From NCBI RefSeq assembly GCF_007971025.1, contig NZ_CP042436.1, positions 1,798,001 to 1,862,000 on the forward strand: DNA of 64,000 nt. Direction: 5' to 3'. Shown here piece after piece: positions 1-9,088 of this stretch (position 1 is the stretch's first letter; the number at the start of each line of letters is the position of its first letter). Below the pieces are notes generated by a model that searched no databases, was not told where the DNA came from, and worked only from the letters and a program-made list of their open reading frames with translations. Made by a program: the position numbers and the translations under genes. The DNA comes from Mucilaginibacter ginsenosidivorans (GTDB lineage Bacteria > Bacteroidota > Bacteroidia > Sphingobacteriales > Sphingobacteriaceae).

Positions 1-1193
1 TTGGCTGGGTTGCTGAAGTCGCAGCCGTCGAGCCCCGCTATACTGATATGGTAAAGGATGAATTGCTGCTGAAGAGCCTGCCGGCTGATGTTAAAGTTCA
101 CTGGGTAAGCGCCTGGAGTAAAAGATGGACGTCAAAGCTCGGGCTGGGCAGTATAGCCCTGCGTTCCCTTTGGTTTTATTATAAGGGGGTGAACCGTATT
201 TTAAGAAATGGGCACTTCGACCTTGTCTATTTTTCCACTACCCAGTTCCCGGTATGTATATTGGGCGCTTGCTGGAAAAGGAGGTTTGATATACCTTATG
301 TGATCGATCTGCAGGACCCCTGGCATTCCGGGTATTACCGGGATAAACCCCGTTCGCAACGGCCGCCAAAATACTGGTTTTCTTACCGCCTGAATAAGTT
401 CCTGGAGCCTATAGCCATGCGCAAGACAGACGGGTTGATCGGCGTATCCGCCGATTACCTTCAGGATATCAGGGCGCGATATCCGCAGACCCGGCGAATT
501 CCTTCGAGAACCATCACGTTTGGTTCCTTCGCGCCGGATCTTCACATCGCGCAACAAAATAAGGCTTTGTTCCCGCCCTTACTTGAAAATGGAATGGTGA
601 ACATCGTCTATGTGGGCCGGGGAGGCGAGGATATGCACACTGCCACCGTACCTTTATTTCAAGCATTGCGGACAGCATTAACCGCCGACCCGGAAAGGTA
701 TGGGAAGGTCCGCCTCCACTTTATCGGTACCAGTTATGCGCCGGAAGGAAAGGGCCGGCAGACCATATTCCCGCTGGCACAGCGTTTTGGGCTGGAAGAT
801 TACGTGACCGAGATCCCGGGCAGGGTAAGTTTTTATCATGCTTTGCTTACTTTGCAGGAAGCGGATGCCTTATTTATACCGGGCTCTGACGACGCTAAAT
901 ATACTGCCTCGAAGATATATCCCTACGTTTTGGCGGGCAGGCCGCTACTGGCCATCTTTCACCCGGACAGTTCGGCGATTCCAATCCTGCGCGAATATGG
1001 TGTAAAGGACGTGTTGTCTTTTGACGAGGTGCGCACGGAAAGGGTCGGCGCTTTCCTGGCAGAGGTGTGTGGGGGAACCGCAAGCGCGCCGCGCTATCAG
1101 GCGGCCGTTATCAAGAAATATGCCGCAGAAAACATGACGCATGAGCAGTGCCTGCTCTTTGACCAGGTATTGGCTGAAAGGCGTGATCGATGA
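1..1193 (+). CDS. glycosyltransferase, 5' end cut by window edge
   Basis: The reading frame is open from base 3, upstream of the first ATG at 48, and those upstream residues read like the usual N-terminal strand of a GT-B glycosyltransferase, so the gene very probably begins outside the window. The visible part has about 396 residues. It contains a mid-domain FDLVYFSTT / VIDLQDPW segment and a C-terminal half with SKIYPYVLAGRPLLA, which resembles the nucleotide-sugar pocket of GT4-like enzymes, although a clean EX7E motif is not seen. It would transfer a sugar onto a lipid-linked exopolysaccharide intermediate at the inner face of the membrane. Its stop overlaps the next gene by 4 bases, so it belongs to the same operon. 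The sugar specificity cannot be read from the sequence. Confidence 0.8.
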   Translation, partial: GWVAEVAAVEPRYTDMVKDELLLKSLPADVKVHWVSAWSKRWTSKLGLGSIALRSLWFYYKGVNRILRNGHFDLVYFSTTQFPVCILGACWKRRFDIPYVIDLQDPWHSGYYRDKPRSQRPPKYWFSYRLNKFLEPIAMRKTDGLIGVSADYLQDIRARYPQTRRIPSRTITFGSFAPDLHIAQQNKALFPPLLENGMVNIVYVGRGGEDMHTATVPLFQALRTALTADPERYGKVRLHFIGTSYAPEGKGRQTIFPLAQRFGLEDYVTEIPGRVSFYHALLTLQEADALFIPGSDDAKYTASKIYPYVLAGRPLLAIFHPDSSAIPILREYGVKDVLSFDEVRTERVGAFLAEVCGGTASAPRYQAAVIKKYAAENMTHEQCLLFDQVLAERRDR

Positions 1194-2347
1194 AACTTGC
1201 CATTATTACCACTCATCCGATACAATACTACGCACCGGTATTCCGGATGCTGCATGAACGTGGGAATATCAGCATCATGGTTTATTATACCTGGGGTGAA
1301 GCGGCCAGGACAAAATACGACCCTGGGTTCGGCAGTGTTATCGACTGGGATATACCGCTGCTGGAAGGGTACCCGTACACCTGGGTGAAGAATACTTCGG
1401 CTGATCCCGGGACGCACCACTTTCGCGGGATCATCAATCCCGGGCTGACCGGCCAGTTACAGCAATGGCAACCGGATGCCCTGCTGATTTTTGGCTGGGG
1501 CTGGCACGGACATTTGCGGTGCCTGCGGTTCTTTAAAGGCAGACTGCCTGTTTTTTTCCGTGGCGACTCGACGCTGCTGGATAGCCGGGGTGGCTTCAAA
1601 GAATTGGTCAGGACCCAGTTCCTCCGATGGGTGTACAGGCATATCGACCATGCGTTCTATACCGGTACGAATAACAAAGCCTACTATAAAAAATTTGGCC
1701 TGAGGGATGATCAACTGAGCTTTGCCCCTCATGCTGTGGATAATGACCGTTTCTCGGCCGACCACGCGGCTGAAGCGGCCGCCTTTCGCGGGCGACTACA
1801 GATTGACCCGGAGGACGTCCTGGTTCTATTTGCAGGAAAATTTGAGAAAAAGAAATCACCTGTCGAACTGCTGGAAGCTTTCCTGACTTTAAGGCGGCTG
1901 AATGTACACCTGTTGTTCGTCGGGAACGGTGCGCAGGAGGCCATCTTAAAAAGCCGGGCCAGCCATTCAGAAAAGGTTCATTTTATAGATTTCCAGAATC
2001 AAAGCCGCATGCCTGTAATACTCCAGGCCTGCGATCTTTTTTGCCTCCCTTCCGCCGGCCCGGGCGAAACATGGGGACTGGCTGTCAACGAGGCGATGGC
2101 CTGCGGGAAAGCCGTGCTGGTATCAGATAAGGTCGGTTGCGCGATTGACCTGGTAAAAAACGTGGAGAATGGCGCTATCTTTGAAAGCGGCAGGATGGGG
2201 GACCTGGCAGATTCTCTGGATCAACTCACGGGATCGAAGGACAGGCTGCAACATTTGGGTATGAATTCGCGGGCAATGATCCGGCCCTGGTCCTTTGCCG
2301 CTATCGTCCGCCGGATTGAAGACCAGGTCTCCGGCCTGCCAGGCTAA
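1190..2347 (+). CDS. glycosyltransferase family 4 protein
   Basis: This 385-residue GT-B enzyme begins MKLAIITTHPIQYYAPVF, the typical first beta-strand of GT4 enzymes. The C-terminal domain has VLVLFAGKFEKKKSP, then GETWGLAVNE at about residues 291-299, an EX7E nucleotide-sugar site. The ATG overlaps the stop of the preceding glycosyltransferase (ATGA), which implies translational coupling. It is expected to extend the repeat unit of the exopolysaccharide made by this operon. The donor sugar is unknown. Confidence 0.88.
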   Translation: MKLAIITTHPIQYYAPVFRMLHERGNISIMVYYTWGEAARTKYDPGFGSVIDWDIPLLEGYPYTWVKNTSADPGTHHFRGIINPGLTGQLQQWQPDALLIFGWGWHGHLRCLRFFKGRLPVFFRGDSTLLDSRGGFKELVRTQFLRWVYRHIDHAFYTGTNNKAYYKKFGLRDDQLSFAPHAVDNDRFSADHAAEAAAFRGRLQIDPEDVLVLFAGKFEKKKSPVELLEAFLTLRRLNVHLLFVGNGAQEAILKSRASHSEKVHFIDFQNQSRMPVILQACDLFCLPSAGPGETWGLAVNEAMACGKAVLVSDKVGCAIDLVKNVENGAIFESGRMGDLADSLDQLTGSKDRLQHLGMNSRAMIRPWSFAAIVRRIEDQVSGLPG

Positions 2348-2395
2348 GGTTTTGAATTTAAATGCTGATTATTGCTGCATTATAATGAATAGATC

Positions 2396-3805
2396 ATGAA
2401 AAGCGCTTCGTTCGAGAAATACCTGGTCTTGTATATTCCCTGGTTGCTTGCGATGCTCTTCAAGTCGGATCCGGAATTCTCGTACATGATTGCCTGGCTG
2501 GGCTCGTTCCTGATCTTCTACCTGTCGCTCAGCGGCTGGGTTAAGCCTCTCCCGGAAGATCGCCGCTGGGATGAGCAACTAATGAGGCCGATTCTTTTGG
2601 TACAGATTATTTTTGCGGGGTACATGTGCTGTACTTCTATATTTTACTTCCTCAATGTCCTGGGATACGAAGACTTTCACAAAACGACCGAATATTACCT
2701 GGTTGATTACAACAGGCTGGAACTGACCGCGCAGTGCCAGCGTTATTATTGTCTGGGTCATGCTGCGATGGTCACCGGAATCCTCGCCTTTATGCGTTAC
2801 GATTTCAAACAGCAGTACAGGATCGAAAAAGACGTGCTGGCCAATATCCTGCTGGTAACGGCCCTGATCACGCTACCGGTCGCTTATCTTTTCCTCGAAG
2901 TACCCGGTCTGACACAATTTGCCAATCAGTTTGCTTCGCTGAGCTTCATCGCCGGGACGCTTGCGCTCGCTTTTGCTATCCCCGAAAAAAAGATCTGGAA
3001 TACGATCCTTTGCCTGGTCTTATACTTTTCCAACTTTTACCAGGCCCTGCTCTCCGGTTACAAAGAACCGATCATCGTCAGTATCCTGGTGCTGGGAATC
3101 TTTCTTTATCCTTCTTATAAAAAGCTGGTGACCGTCATATTTGTGCCGCTGCTTATCCTGCTTTTTATTTTTCTGCCAACATATAACCGCATTTTCCGCC
3201 AGAACGCGTGGTCCGGGGATGTAGATGTCGATGAAGCATCGCAATTGGCCCTGGATGCGGCGCTTAACAAAGACTCGCCGCAATCAGCAGATGAGGGAAA
3301 CTGGGATTTTCTGGCTTATCGTTTAAGCGAGATCGATATGTTTACCACGTTTGTTAAATCCACCCCGGCAAAAGTCGATTTCTACGGGTTTCAATTGCTA
3401 AAACAATCGGGGATGGCCATTGTACCCCGGGTATTCTGGCATGCCAAACCTAATACAGAGGACCTGATCATGGAGCGGGTTTTCGATGCCGATGTCGTCA
3501 ACCGGGGCTCTCTCGTGTCGGCAAAGCCCGCATTTGTTGTCGATGCCTATCTTTCTTTCGGAGGCCCGGGCGTTTTTATTTCCCTGTTCCTGTATGGTGC
3601 GCTTGCACAGCTTATTTCGATAAAGGCAGAAAAACTATTTGGCGGCTATATTTTGGGCACTGCGCTAATATTCAGCGGCTTGTTCCAGATCATGTGGCGG
3701 GGTCTGAGCTTCGAGTTTTTGATCAATACGGTCTTCTGGTCTTATATCAGCATGTTGCTTATCCATAGGATCTTGCTGGCGACCCATATCTTAAAAAGGA
3801 TTTGA
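2396..3805 (+). CDS. Wzy-like polysaccharide polymerase, exosortase-Y-associated type
   Basis: This is a polytopic membrane protein of 469 residues with roughly ten to twelve hydrophobic segments and one larger hydrophilic loop around residues 255-345, the layout of O-antigen/Wzy polymerases. It lies between glycosyltransferase genes and four genes upstream of an exosortase gene. In Sphingobacteriaceae, clusters with this arrangement carry an exosortase Y-associated Wzy-like protein, and this assignment rests on context plus topology rather than on a catalytic motif. The role would be polymerising repeat units on the periplasmic face. Its TGA stop is shared with the TTG start of the next gene. 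Confidence 0.7.
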   Translation: MKSASFEKYLVLYIPWLLAMLFKSDPEFSYMIAWLGSFLIFYLSLSGWVKPLPEDRRWDEQLMRPILLVQIIFAGYMCCTSIFYFLNVLGYEDFHKTTEYYLVDYNRLELTAQCQRYYCLGHAAMVTGILAFMRYDFKQQYRIEKDVLANILLVTALITLPVAYLFLEVPGLTQFANQFASLSFIAGTLALAFAIPEKKIWNTILCLVLYFSNFYQALLSGYKEPIIVSILVLGIFLYPSYKKLVTVIFVPLLILLFIFLPTYNRIFRQNAWSGDVDVDEASQLALDAALNKDSPQSADEGNWDFLAYRLSEIDMFTTFVKSTPAKVDFYGFQLLKQSGMAIVPRVFWHAKPNTEDLIMERVFDADVVNRGSLVSAKPAFVVDAYLSFGGPGVFISLFLYGALAQLISIKAEKLFGGYILGTALIFSGLFQIMWRGLSFEFLINTVFWSYISMLLIHRILLATHILKRI

Positions 3806-4947
3806 AACTTTTACAGGTAAACGCATCTTACAAACCCGCTTATATTTATGGCGGCCCCACCATGTCGGTATCCAAATTAAGCGAAGAACTGGTACTTGCC
3901 GGAGCAGAGGTAGAAGTTTTCACGACTACCGCCAACGGTCCCGGTGAACTCGACGTGGGGGCGGGGCAGCCGATCAATATCGACGGGGTTACCGTAACCT
4001 ATTTTAAACGCGTGACAAAAGATCACAGCCACTTTTCACCCGCGCTGCTAAAACATCTGTGGCGTAGCGTTAAAAGCTTCGATGTGGTACATATCCATGC
4101 CTGGTGGAACCTGGTATCAGTACTGTCGTGCTGGATAGCCATCAGGCGCGGTGTACCTGTTGTGGTTTCACCAAGGGGCACTTTGAGCGCTTACTCCTTC
4201 ACCAATAAAAATAACTTACCGAAAAGTTTGATGCACAGTCTTATCGGGAAACGCCTGTTAAAAAAAATCGGCATTCATGTAACTTCTGACCACGAAAAGC
4301 AGGCTATTGAACTTTTGGTCAAACCCCGTAAAATATTCAATATCCCCAACTTTATCAGGCTCCCCGGCTGTATGCCCTTACAACCGGTCCATGATGAGGG
4401 AATCCTCAGGCTAATCTTTTTTTCAAGGATCGAAGAAAAAAAAGGCCTGGAGATCCTGTTCAACGCGCTGACCAGGGTCAATGTATCATACAAACTGACA
4501 ATTGCCGGCGAGGGTGAGCCGGCTTACGTTAAAAAGCTTAAACTCCTGGCGGAGAAAGCGGGCATTGCGAAGAACGTTATTTGGGCGGGGTTCCTGCAGG
4601 ACGATAAATTTGAGATCCTGCAACAGCATGACCTGATGGTGCTTCCCTCTTTTGATGAAAACTTCGGGAACGCCGTGATAGAAAGCCTGGGTGTCGGCAC
4701 GGCAGTGCTTATCAGTAAGCATGTCGGGCTTTCGAATTACGTCGAAACCAACCGGCTGGGCTGGGTCTGCGAACATAACCCCGACTCTTTTGGCAGGCAG
4801 ATCAATGCCATAGCCCGCGATCGGGACCAATTAGCACGTATACGGCAGGACGGGCCTTTGGGGGTGGTAAAAGATTTTAGCAACGCACGCTTAAGAAAAG
4901 AATATTACGAAATGTATCTTGAAATCATCACCAATGACGGATTATAA
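3802..4947 (+). CDS. glycosyltransferase family 4, XrtY-associated (XYAG1-like), TTG start
   Basis: This 381-residue GT4 enzyme has an N-terminal motif NASYKPAYIYGGPTMSVSKL, which I associate with the exosortase-Y-linked glycosyltransferase family XYAG1 (from memory). The EX7E site is ENFGNAVIE near residues 286-294. The start is TTG at 3802 within a TTGA overlap with the upstream stop, preceded by AAAAGGA. The next ATG, at 3862, would delete the conserved first strand, so TTG is preferred. It acts in the same repeat-unit assembly pathway as its neighbours. Confidence 0.85.
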   Translation: MKLLQVNASYKPAYIYGGPTMSVSKLSEELVLAGAEVEVFTTTANGPGELDVGAGQPINIDGVTVTYFKRVTKDHSHFSPALLKHLWRSVKSFDVVHIHAWWNLVSVLSCWIAIRRGVPVVVSPRGTLSAYSFTNKNNLPKSLMHSLIGKRLLKKIGIHVTSDHEKQAIELLVKPRKIFNIPNFIRLPGCMPLQPVHDEGILRLIFFSRIEEKKGLEILFNALTRVNVSYKLTIAGEGEPAYVKKLKLLAEKAGIAKNVIWAGFLQDDKFEILQQHDLMVLPSFDENFGNAVIESLGVGTAVLISKHVGLSNYVETNRLGWVCEHNPDSFGRQINAIARDRDQLARIRQDGPLGVVKDFSNARLRKEYYEMYLEIITNDGL

Positions 4948-5554
4948 GGACTACGGTTTTACCACCGGCAACCCGGCGCATACGTTCGGCTATTTGCAGG
5001 AGCCGTTGATGGCATTGCTGGATAAGCAGAAAAATCAAAGCATACTCGACCTGGGCTGCGGCAACGGGTACCTGGCTACTTATTTACTAAAGCAGGGGTA
5101 TAACGCCTACGGCACCGATGCATCGGCCGAAGGTATAGCGATAGCTAAAAAGGGATACCCTGACCGCTTCTTTTTGCAGGATCTGTCTACAGGCAAATTA
5201 CCAGCGGAACTACAGGCGATCAAATTTGATACCGTCATTTCCACCGAGGTCATTGAGCATATGTACGACCCGGCGGGTTTTATTGATTTTTGTAAAATGT
5301 GCCTCCCTGAAGGCGGTGAATTAATTATTTCGACCCCCTATCATGGCTATTTGAAGAACCTGTCACTTGCACTGTTCAATCATTGGGACAAGCACCTGGG
5401 CCCCGACTGGCATGGCGGGCACATCAAATTCTGGTCGAGGAAAACATTGGGTAAACTACTTAACGATAAAGGATTCGAAGTAACTGATTTTAAGGGTTGC
5501 GGGCGTATGCCGTATTTTTGGAAATCCATGATCATCAAAGCCAAACTCAATTGA
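4934..5554 (+). CDS. class I SAM-dependent methyltransferase
   Basis: This protein of about 206 residues carries SAM-binding motif I ILDLGCGNGYLATYLL, an acidic residue after strand 2 (YGTDAS), and STEVIEHMYDP at the post-I/II region, as in Methyltransf_11/23 enzymes. The ATG at 4934 overlaps the upstream gene by 14 bases; a TTG at 4919 would add five residues and cannot be excluded. Within an exopolysaccharide operon it most likely methylates a sugar or caps a chain, but the acceptor is not evident. Its end overlaps the following glycosyltransferase (TTGA). Confidence 0.85.
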   Translation: MTDYKDYGFTTGNPAHTFGYLQEPLMALLDKQKNQSILDLGCGNGYLATYLLKQGYNAYGTDASAEGIAIAKKGYPDRFFLQDLSTGKLPAELQAIKFDTVISTEVIEHMYDPAGFIDFCKMCLPEGGELIISTPYHGYLKNLSLALFNHWDKHLGPDWHGGHIKFWSRKTLGKLLNDKGFEVTDFKGCGRMPYFWKSMIIKAKLN

Positions 5555-6423
5555 GCAGCCGGTTCTCTTTTATCATCCTGACGTATAACGAAGAGTTGCA
5601 CCTGCCACGATTGCTGGAATCGGTCAAGGGTCTGGATGCACCGGTTTTTATACTCGATTCGGGAAGCACAGATAAAACCATAGAGATAGGCGAACAATAC
5701 CACGCACAATTTTTGCAGCATGCTTTTGAAAATCATCCTAAACAATGGGATTTCGCCCTCAAAAATTTTCCGGTTACAACGCCATGGGTGATCTGCCTGG
5801 ATGCGGACCAGATCGTGACGCCGGAACTGAAGACACGATTACGGGATTTTAAGGATGAAGATCATAAGGACATTGATGGCATCTATTTCAACCGGAAGAA
5901 CTTCTTCAAGGGCCGATGGATAAAGCACGGAGGGTATTATCCCTTTTACCTGCTGAAGATGTTCCGGTTCGGTGTGGGCTACTCAGATACCAACGAAAAC
6001 ATGGATCACCGGCTCGTTGTTCCGGGGAAAACGGAGGTTTGGAAGGATGGCATCATCCTGGAAGAAAACCTGAAAGAGAACAGTATTCGCTTTTGGATAG
6101 ATAAGCACAACAGCTACAGCGACCTGGTTGCGCAGGAAGAAGTGGAGCGTATGAAACTGGCCCGCTCGCAAACCGTGCAGCCCCGGTTTTGGGGTTCGCC
6201 GGACGAACGCACTGCCTGGCGCAAGCAATTGTGGTGGCGGCTGCCGCGCTATGTGCGCCCGATGCTTTACTTTACCCAGCGCATCATTTTTCAACTGGGT
6301 TTTCTTGACGGCCGGACGGGTATCATTTTCCACTTTTTGCAGGGGTTTTGGTTCCGGCTTATTGTGGACGTCAAGATAGACGAGTTGTTAAAACAGGAAA
6401 AGGATGGCAAAGCGAGTATTTGA
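5551..6423 (+). CDS. glycosyltransferase family 2, TTG start
   Basis: This 290-residue GT-A enzyme starts FSFIILTYNEELHLPRLLES, has LDSGSTDKT and a DAD metal/nucleotide-sugar triad at residues 84-86, all standard for GT2. I place the start at TTG 5551 because it forms a TTGA overlap with the preceding stop and puts the first strand at residue 4; the frame extends upstream to a TTG at 5497, but that segment only shadows the methyltransferase gene. The C-terminal 90 residues are rich in Trp/Arg with a hydrophobic patch, suggesting membrane contact. It probably initiates or branches the polysaccharide, as WaaE/KdtX-like GT2 enzymes do. Confidence 0.85.
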   Translation: MSSRFSFIILTYNEELHLPRLLESVKGLDAPVFILDSGSTDKTIEIGEQYHAQFLQHAFENHPKQWDFALKNFPVTTPWVICLDADQIVTPELKTRLRDFKDEDHKDIDGIYFNRKNFFKGRWIKHGGYYPFYLLKMFRFGVGYSDTNENMDHRLVVPGKTEVWKDGIILEENLKENSIRFWIDKHNSYSDLVAQEEVERMKLARSQTVQPRFWGSPDERTAWRKQLWWRLPRYVRPMLYFTQRIIFQLGFLDGRTGIIFHFLQGFWFRLIVDVKIDELLKQEKDGKASI

Positions 6424-6970
6424 AAAAGGTTCGCCGCTGCGATTTGTAGTGACGTTTTTAACACTGTTCCTGCTATTTTACTACTTCAACATCTTCTTTT
6501 TCGGTATCACGTCGCCCGGCAATCATTATAGCGACTTCCTGGCCCGGCACCTCAATTATATCCAGGCCTTACGCACTTTCCTGCTGGCATCCACCAAAAC
6601 TGTACTTTCGTGGTTCGGCTTCACATCGATCTATAATAACACCGAAATACTGGTAATGGGCAAGGGGCGCCTTATCCTGATCTATTCCTGTTTAGGCCTG
6701 GGCCTGATGAGCTTTTTCAGCGCTTTCGTCATCGCTTATCCCCAAAAATTAAAATCGAAACTGCTGTTTCTTATTTGCGGGATAGCGGTTATCCAGGTGC
6801 TGAATATCCTGCGTTTTGTGTTGCTGGCCGCTTTCTGGAAGCAAAGGCAGGGGCTAATTTTGGATCATCACGCTATTTTTAACATCATTATTTATGTAAT
6901 TATCGGCTTAAGTCTTTACATTTGGGTGAAGTCCGCCGAAAGAACATCCGCAGGCCATGCAGAAAACTGA
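6404..6970 (+). CDS. xrtY: exosortase-family transpeptidase (XrtY-like)
   Basis: This is a 188-residue integral membrane protein with about five to six transmembrane segments. The exosortase/archaeosortase triad is visible: Cys96 in IYSCLGLGLM, Arg137 in NILRFVLLA and His155/His156 in LDHHAIFN. Such enzymes cleave a C-terminal sorting signal of exported proteins and are thought to transfer them to a cell-surface acceptor. The gene overlaps the upstream glycosyltransferase by 20 bases and the downstream acetyltransferase by 14, so it is embedded in the exopolysaccharide operon. No protein with an obvious sorting C-terminus was seen nearby. The Y subtype is inferred from the neighbouring Wzy-like and XYAG1-like genes. 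Confidence 0.78.
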   Translation: MAKRVFEKGSPLRFVVTFLTLFLLFYYFNIFFFGITSPGNHYSDFLARHLNYIQALRTFLLASTKTVLSWFGFTSIYNNTEILVMGKGRLILIYSCLGLGLMSFFSAFVIAYPQKLKSKLLFLICGIAVIQVLNILRFVLLAAFWKQRQGLILDHHAIFNIIIYVIIGLSLYIWVKSAERTSAGHAEN

Positions 6971-7508
6971 TCTTTCAGCCTATAATAATCACCCCTATAA
7001 CCCCGGGGGAAATGCCGTGAAAAGGGTGCTTTGGTATTACACCAATATCCTTTTTTTCAAAAGTGCGCTGTTCCCGTTTTATGGTTTTAAAGTTGCGCTT
7101 TTGCGGGCCTTTGGTGCAAAGATCGGCAGGAAAGTTGAAATCAAGCCCTGCGTCAATATCAAATACCCCTGGAATTTGACGATCGGCGACGAGGTGTGGA
7201 TAGGAGAAAATGTGTGGCTGGACAGCCTGGTGATGATCATTATCGGTTCGAACGTTTGTATATCACAGGGCGCCACGCTGCTAACCGGCAGTCATAACTA
7301 TAAAAAAAGCAGCTTCGACCTCCTGACAAGAGGTATCACACTCGAAGATGGTACGTGGATCGGGGCCGGAGCTATTGTTAACCTGGACGTAACGGCACAT
7401 TCACATGCCGTGCTTACCAGCGGCTCGGTTGCCACCGGTGACCTTGAGGCTTATGGGGTTTACCAGGGTAACCCTGCAGTTAAGATACGCGAACGAATAA
7501 TAATATGA
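6957..7508 (+). CDS. left-handed beta-helix acetyltransferase (WcaF-like)
   Basis: This 183-residue protein has hexapeptide repeats (IGDEVWIGENVWLDS, IGSNVCISQGATLLTGSHN, GTWIGAGAIV) and ends with GVYQGNPAVKI, typical of the maltose/galactoside O-acetyltransferase and colanic-acid WcaF branch. The TGSHN segment supplies the conserved catalytic His. It would O-acetylate a sugar of the exopolysaccharide using acetyl-CoA in the cytoplasm. It overlaps both neighbours, by 14 and 4 bases. Confidence 0.88.
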   Translation: MQKTDLSAYNNHPYNPGGNAVKRVLWYYTNILFFKSALFPFYGFKVALLRAFGAKIGRKVEIKPCVNIKYPWNLTIGDEVWIGENVWLDSLVMIIIGSNVCISQGATLLTGSHNYKKSSFDLLTRGITLEDGTWIGAGAIVNLDVTAHSHAVLTSGSVATGDLEAYGVYQGNPAVKIRERIII

Positions 7509-9076
7509 TAACTGCCTACCAGAATCTGCCAAAAGCTATCATGGCCTTTTTATACCTGGCCGTAATAGTATTGGGTATAATGATATTCATTGCCCCTCCG
7601 TCCATCTTTCCCGACCCGGCCAATGGGTTCCGGGTAATGCGCTCCATGCAGTTAGGCGGCGGCTTTAACCGGCTCATAACACCCGATGCTGATAACCTGA
7701 CCAAAAACACTTCGGAATTTTTAACGTGGTGGTCGCCGGGGCAATACCTTGTTCCCTATACCTTCAAACTGTTAATTGGCGTTAACACCGGCCAGGCTTC
7801 GGCGCTAACCATTACGCTGTGCCAGTTGCTCGGGCTCGGAGGCTTTTATGCGTTCTTCAAAAAGATCGGTTTTAGTCCGCTTATCTCCTCGCTGAGTTTA
7901 TTGTTCATCGCCTGCCAGCAGTTTTTCGTGGTGCCCTATGTATTCTATAATGGCGGCGAAATATTGCTGTTCGCGTTTTTGGGCTGGTTCCTGTATGGCT
8001 GCACGGCAATAAATACGGTTGGCTGGCAATTGACCCTGTTCGTGCTGCTAGCGGGATGGATAGGATTTTTCTGCAAGTCATCCGTAGTTTGGATGTACGC
8101 CGCGGGTTTGCTGTTCCTTTGGATGCGGCTGTCGTCCCTGCGTCCATCGGCCGAATGGATCAGGAACGCTGTATGGATAGGTTTGCCGGCAATTGTTTCG
8201 ATGGTTTCTATCTGGCTGTTTTTCCTTTCCAAAGGGCAAAACCCGGCATCGGTTTCGGCCGGGGTCAAACTGAGCCTGAAGGCAATTTTCTTTCCGCTGG
8301 CATCGCCCATCCTGTCGGGATTTTCTGTTGATGATCTTTCACATGGTTTGATCTATCATACGGGAAAAGCTATATTTTCGAATACGGAGGCCATCATCCT
8401 GCTGGCCCTGCTTGCGTTTTTGAGTTTGTGGCTGATACAGGGCGTTGTCCGGGCGGTTCCCGATAAAAACTACAAGCTGCTTGTGCGCGTGTTCTATATC
8501 GCATCCGTTATATTCTTTTGTATTGCCTACCTCAGGCAAATGACCATATCTTACGAGGCAAGGCATTTCCGCATCATCGGGCTTATCGTCGTTCCCGGTG
8601 TATTGTACCTGTTGAGTAAAGTTAAATTGCCCGTTTATCGTGTCGCTTTTGGTTTGATATGGGCGGGTATTGCGGTTTCGAGCGTGATCTATATAGTTAA
8701 AGGGTACAGCTTTAACGGTACCAAAAGCGCCCGCGGCTTTTCTGGCATTGCACAACAGGCTATAGACCAGAAGGCGCTGAATGAAGTGATAGCACTGGAC
8801 AAAAAAAACAGGGACGCTATTTTTGTTTTTGTGAACGAAAGCCTCGGCCTCGAGATCAGGCATAACCGGGTGGTTACGCTGAACCCTATCGGCGACGACC
8901 TGCGTATTGATTATGATGATTACGAGCAGGGGGGCCACGCCGGGCCGCTATACATCATCCTGCCCGAAAGCTATGCGGGGCCGAAGGAAAAATTCATTCT
9001 AAAGTCCTTCCCCGATTATAAAGGCTGGTACGGAAGCATGCTGAGCGATAATTATGTGATGTATGAGGCCAAGTGA
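7505..9076 (+). CDS. polytopic membrane protein, possible GT-C-type transferase
   Basis: This 523-residue protein has about eleven to twelve hydrophobic segments through residue 400 and a C-terminal soluble domain of about 110 residues that begins near GYSFNGTKSARG. An early periplasmic-type loop carries PDADNLTKNTSEFLTWWSPGQY, a placement like the first loop of GT-C enzymes, but no family motif is certain. It ends the exopolysaccharide operon with a 4-base overlap. A role in adding a sugar or other group outside the membrane is plausible. I cannot name the family. Confidence 0.7.
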   Translation: MITAYQNLPKAIMAFLYLAVIVLGIMIFIAPPSIFPDPANGFRVMRSMQLGGGFNRLITPDADNLTKNTSEFLTWWSPGQYLVPYTFKLLIGVNTGQASALTITLCQLLGLGGFYAFFKKIGFSPLISSLSLLFIACQQFFVVPYVFYNGGEILLFAFLGWFLYGCTAINTVGWQLTLFVLLAGWIGFFCKSSVVWMYAAGLLFLWMRLSSLRPSAEWIRNAVWIGLPAIVSMVSIWLFFLSKGQNPASVSAGVKLSLKAIFFPLASPILSGFSVDDLSHGLIYHTGKAIFSNTEAIILLALLAFLSLWLIQGVVRAVPDKNYKLLVRVFYIASVIFFCIAYLRQMTISYEARHFRIIGLIVVPGVLYLLSKVKLPVYRVAFGLIWAGIAVSSVIYIVKGYSFNGTKSARGFSGIAQQAIDQKALNEVIALDKKNRDAIFVFVNESLGLEIRHNRVVTLNPIGDDLRIDYDDYEQGGHAGPLYIILPESYAGPKEKFILKSFPDYKGWYGSMLSDNYVMYEAK

Positions 9077-9088
9077 CGCGGAGCCTTA

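Noticed and set aside
8339-8938. 199-residue minus-strand frame opposite the polytopic membrane protein
   Set aside because: It has no domain or start context and is antisense to a membrane-protein gene in a continuous operon.
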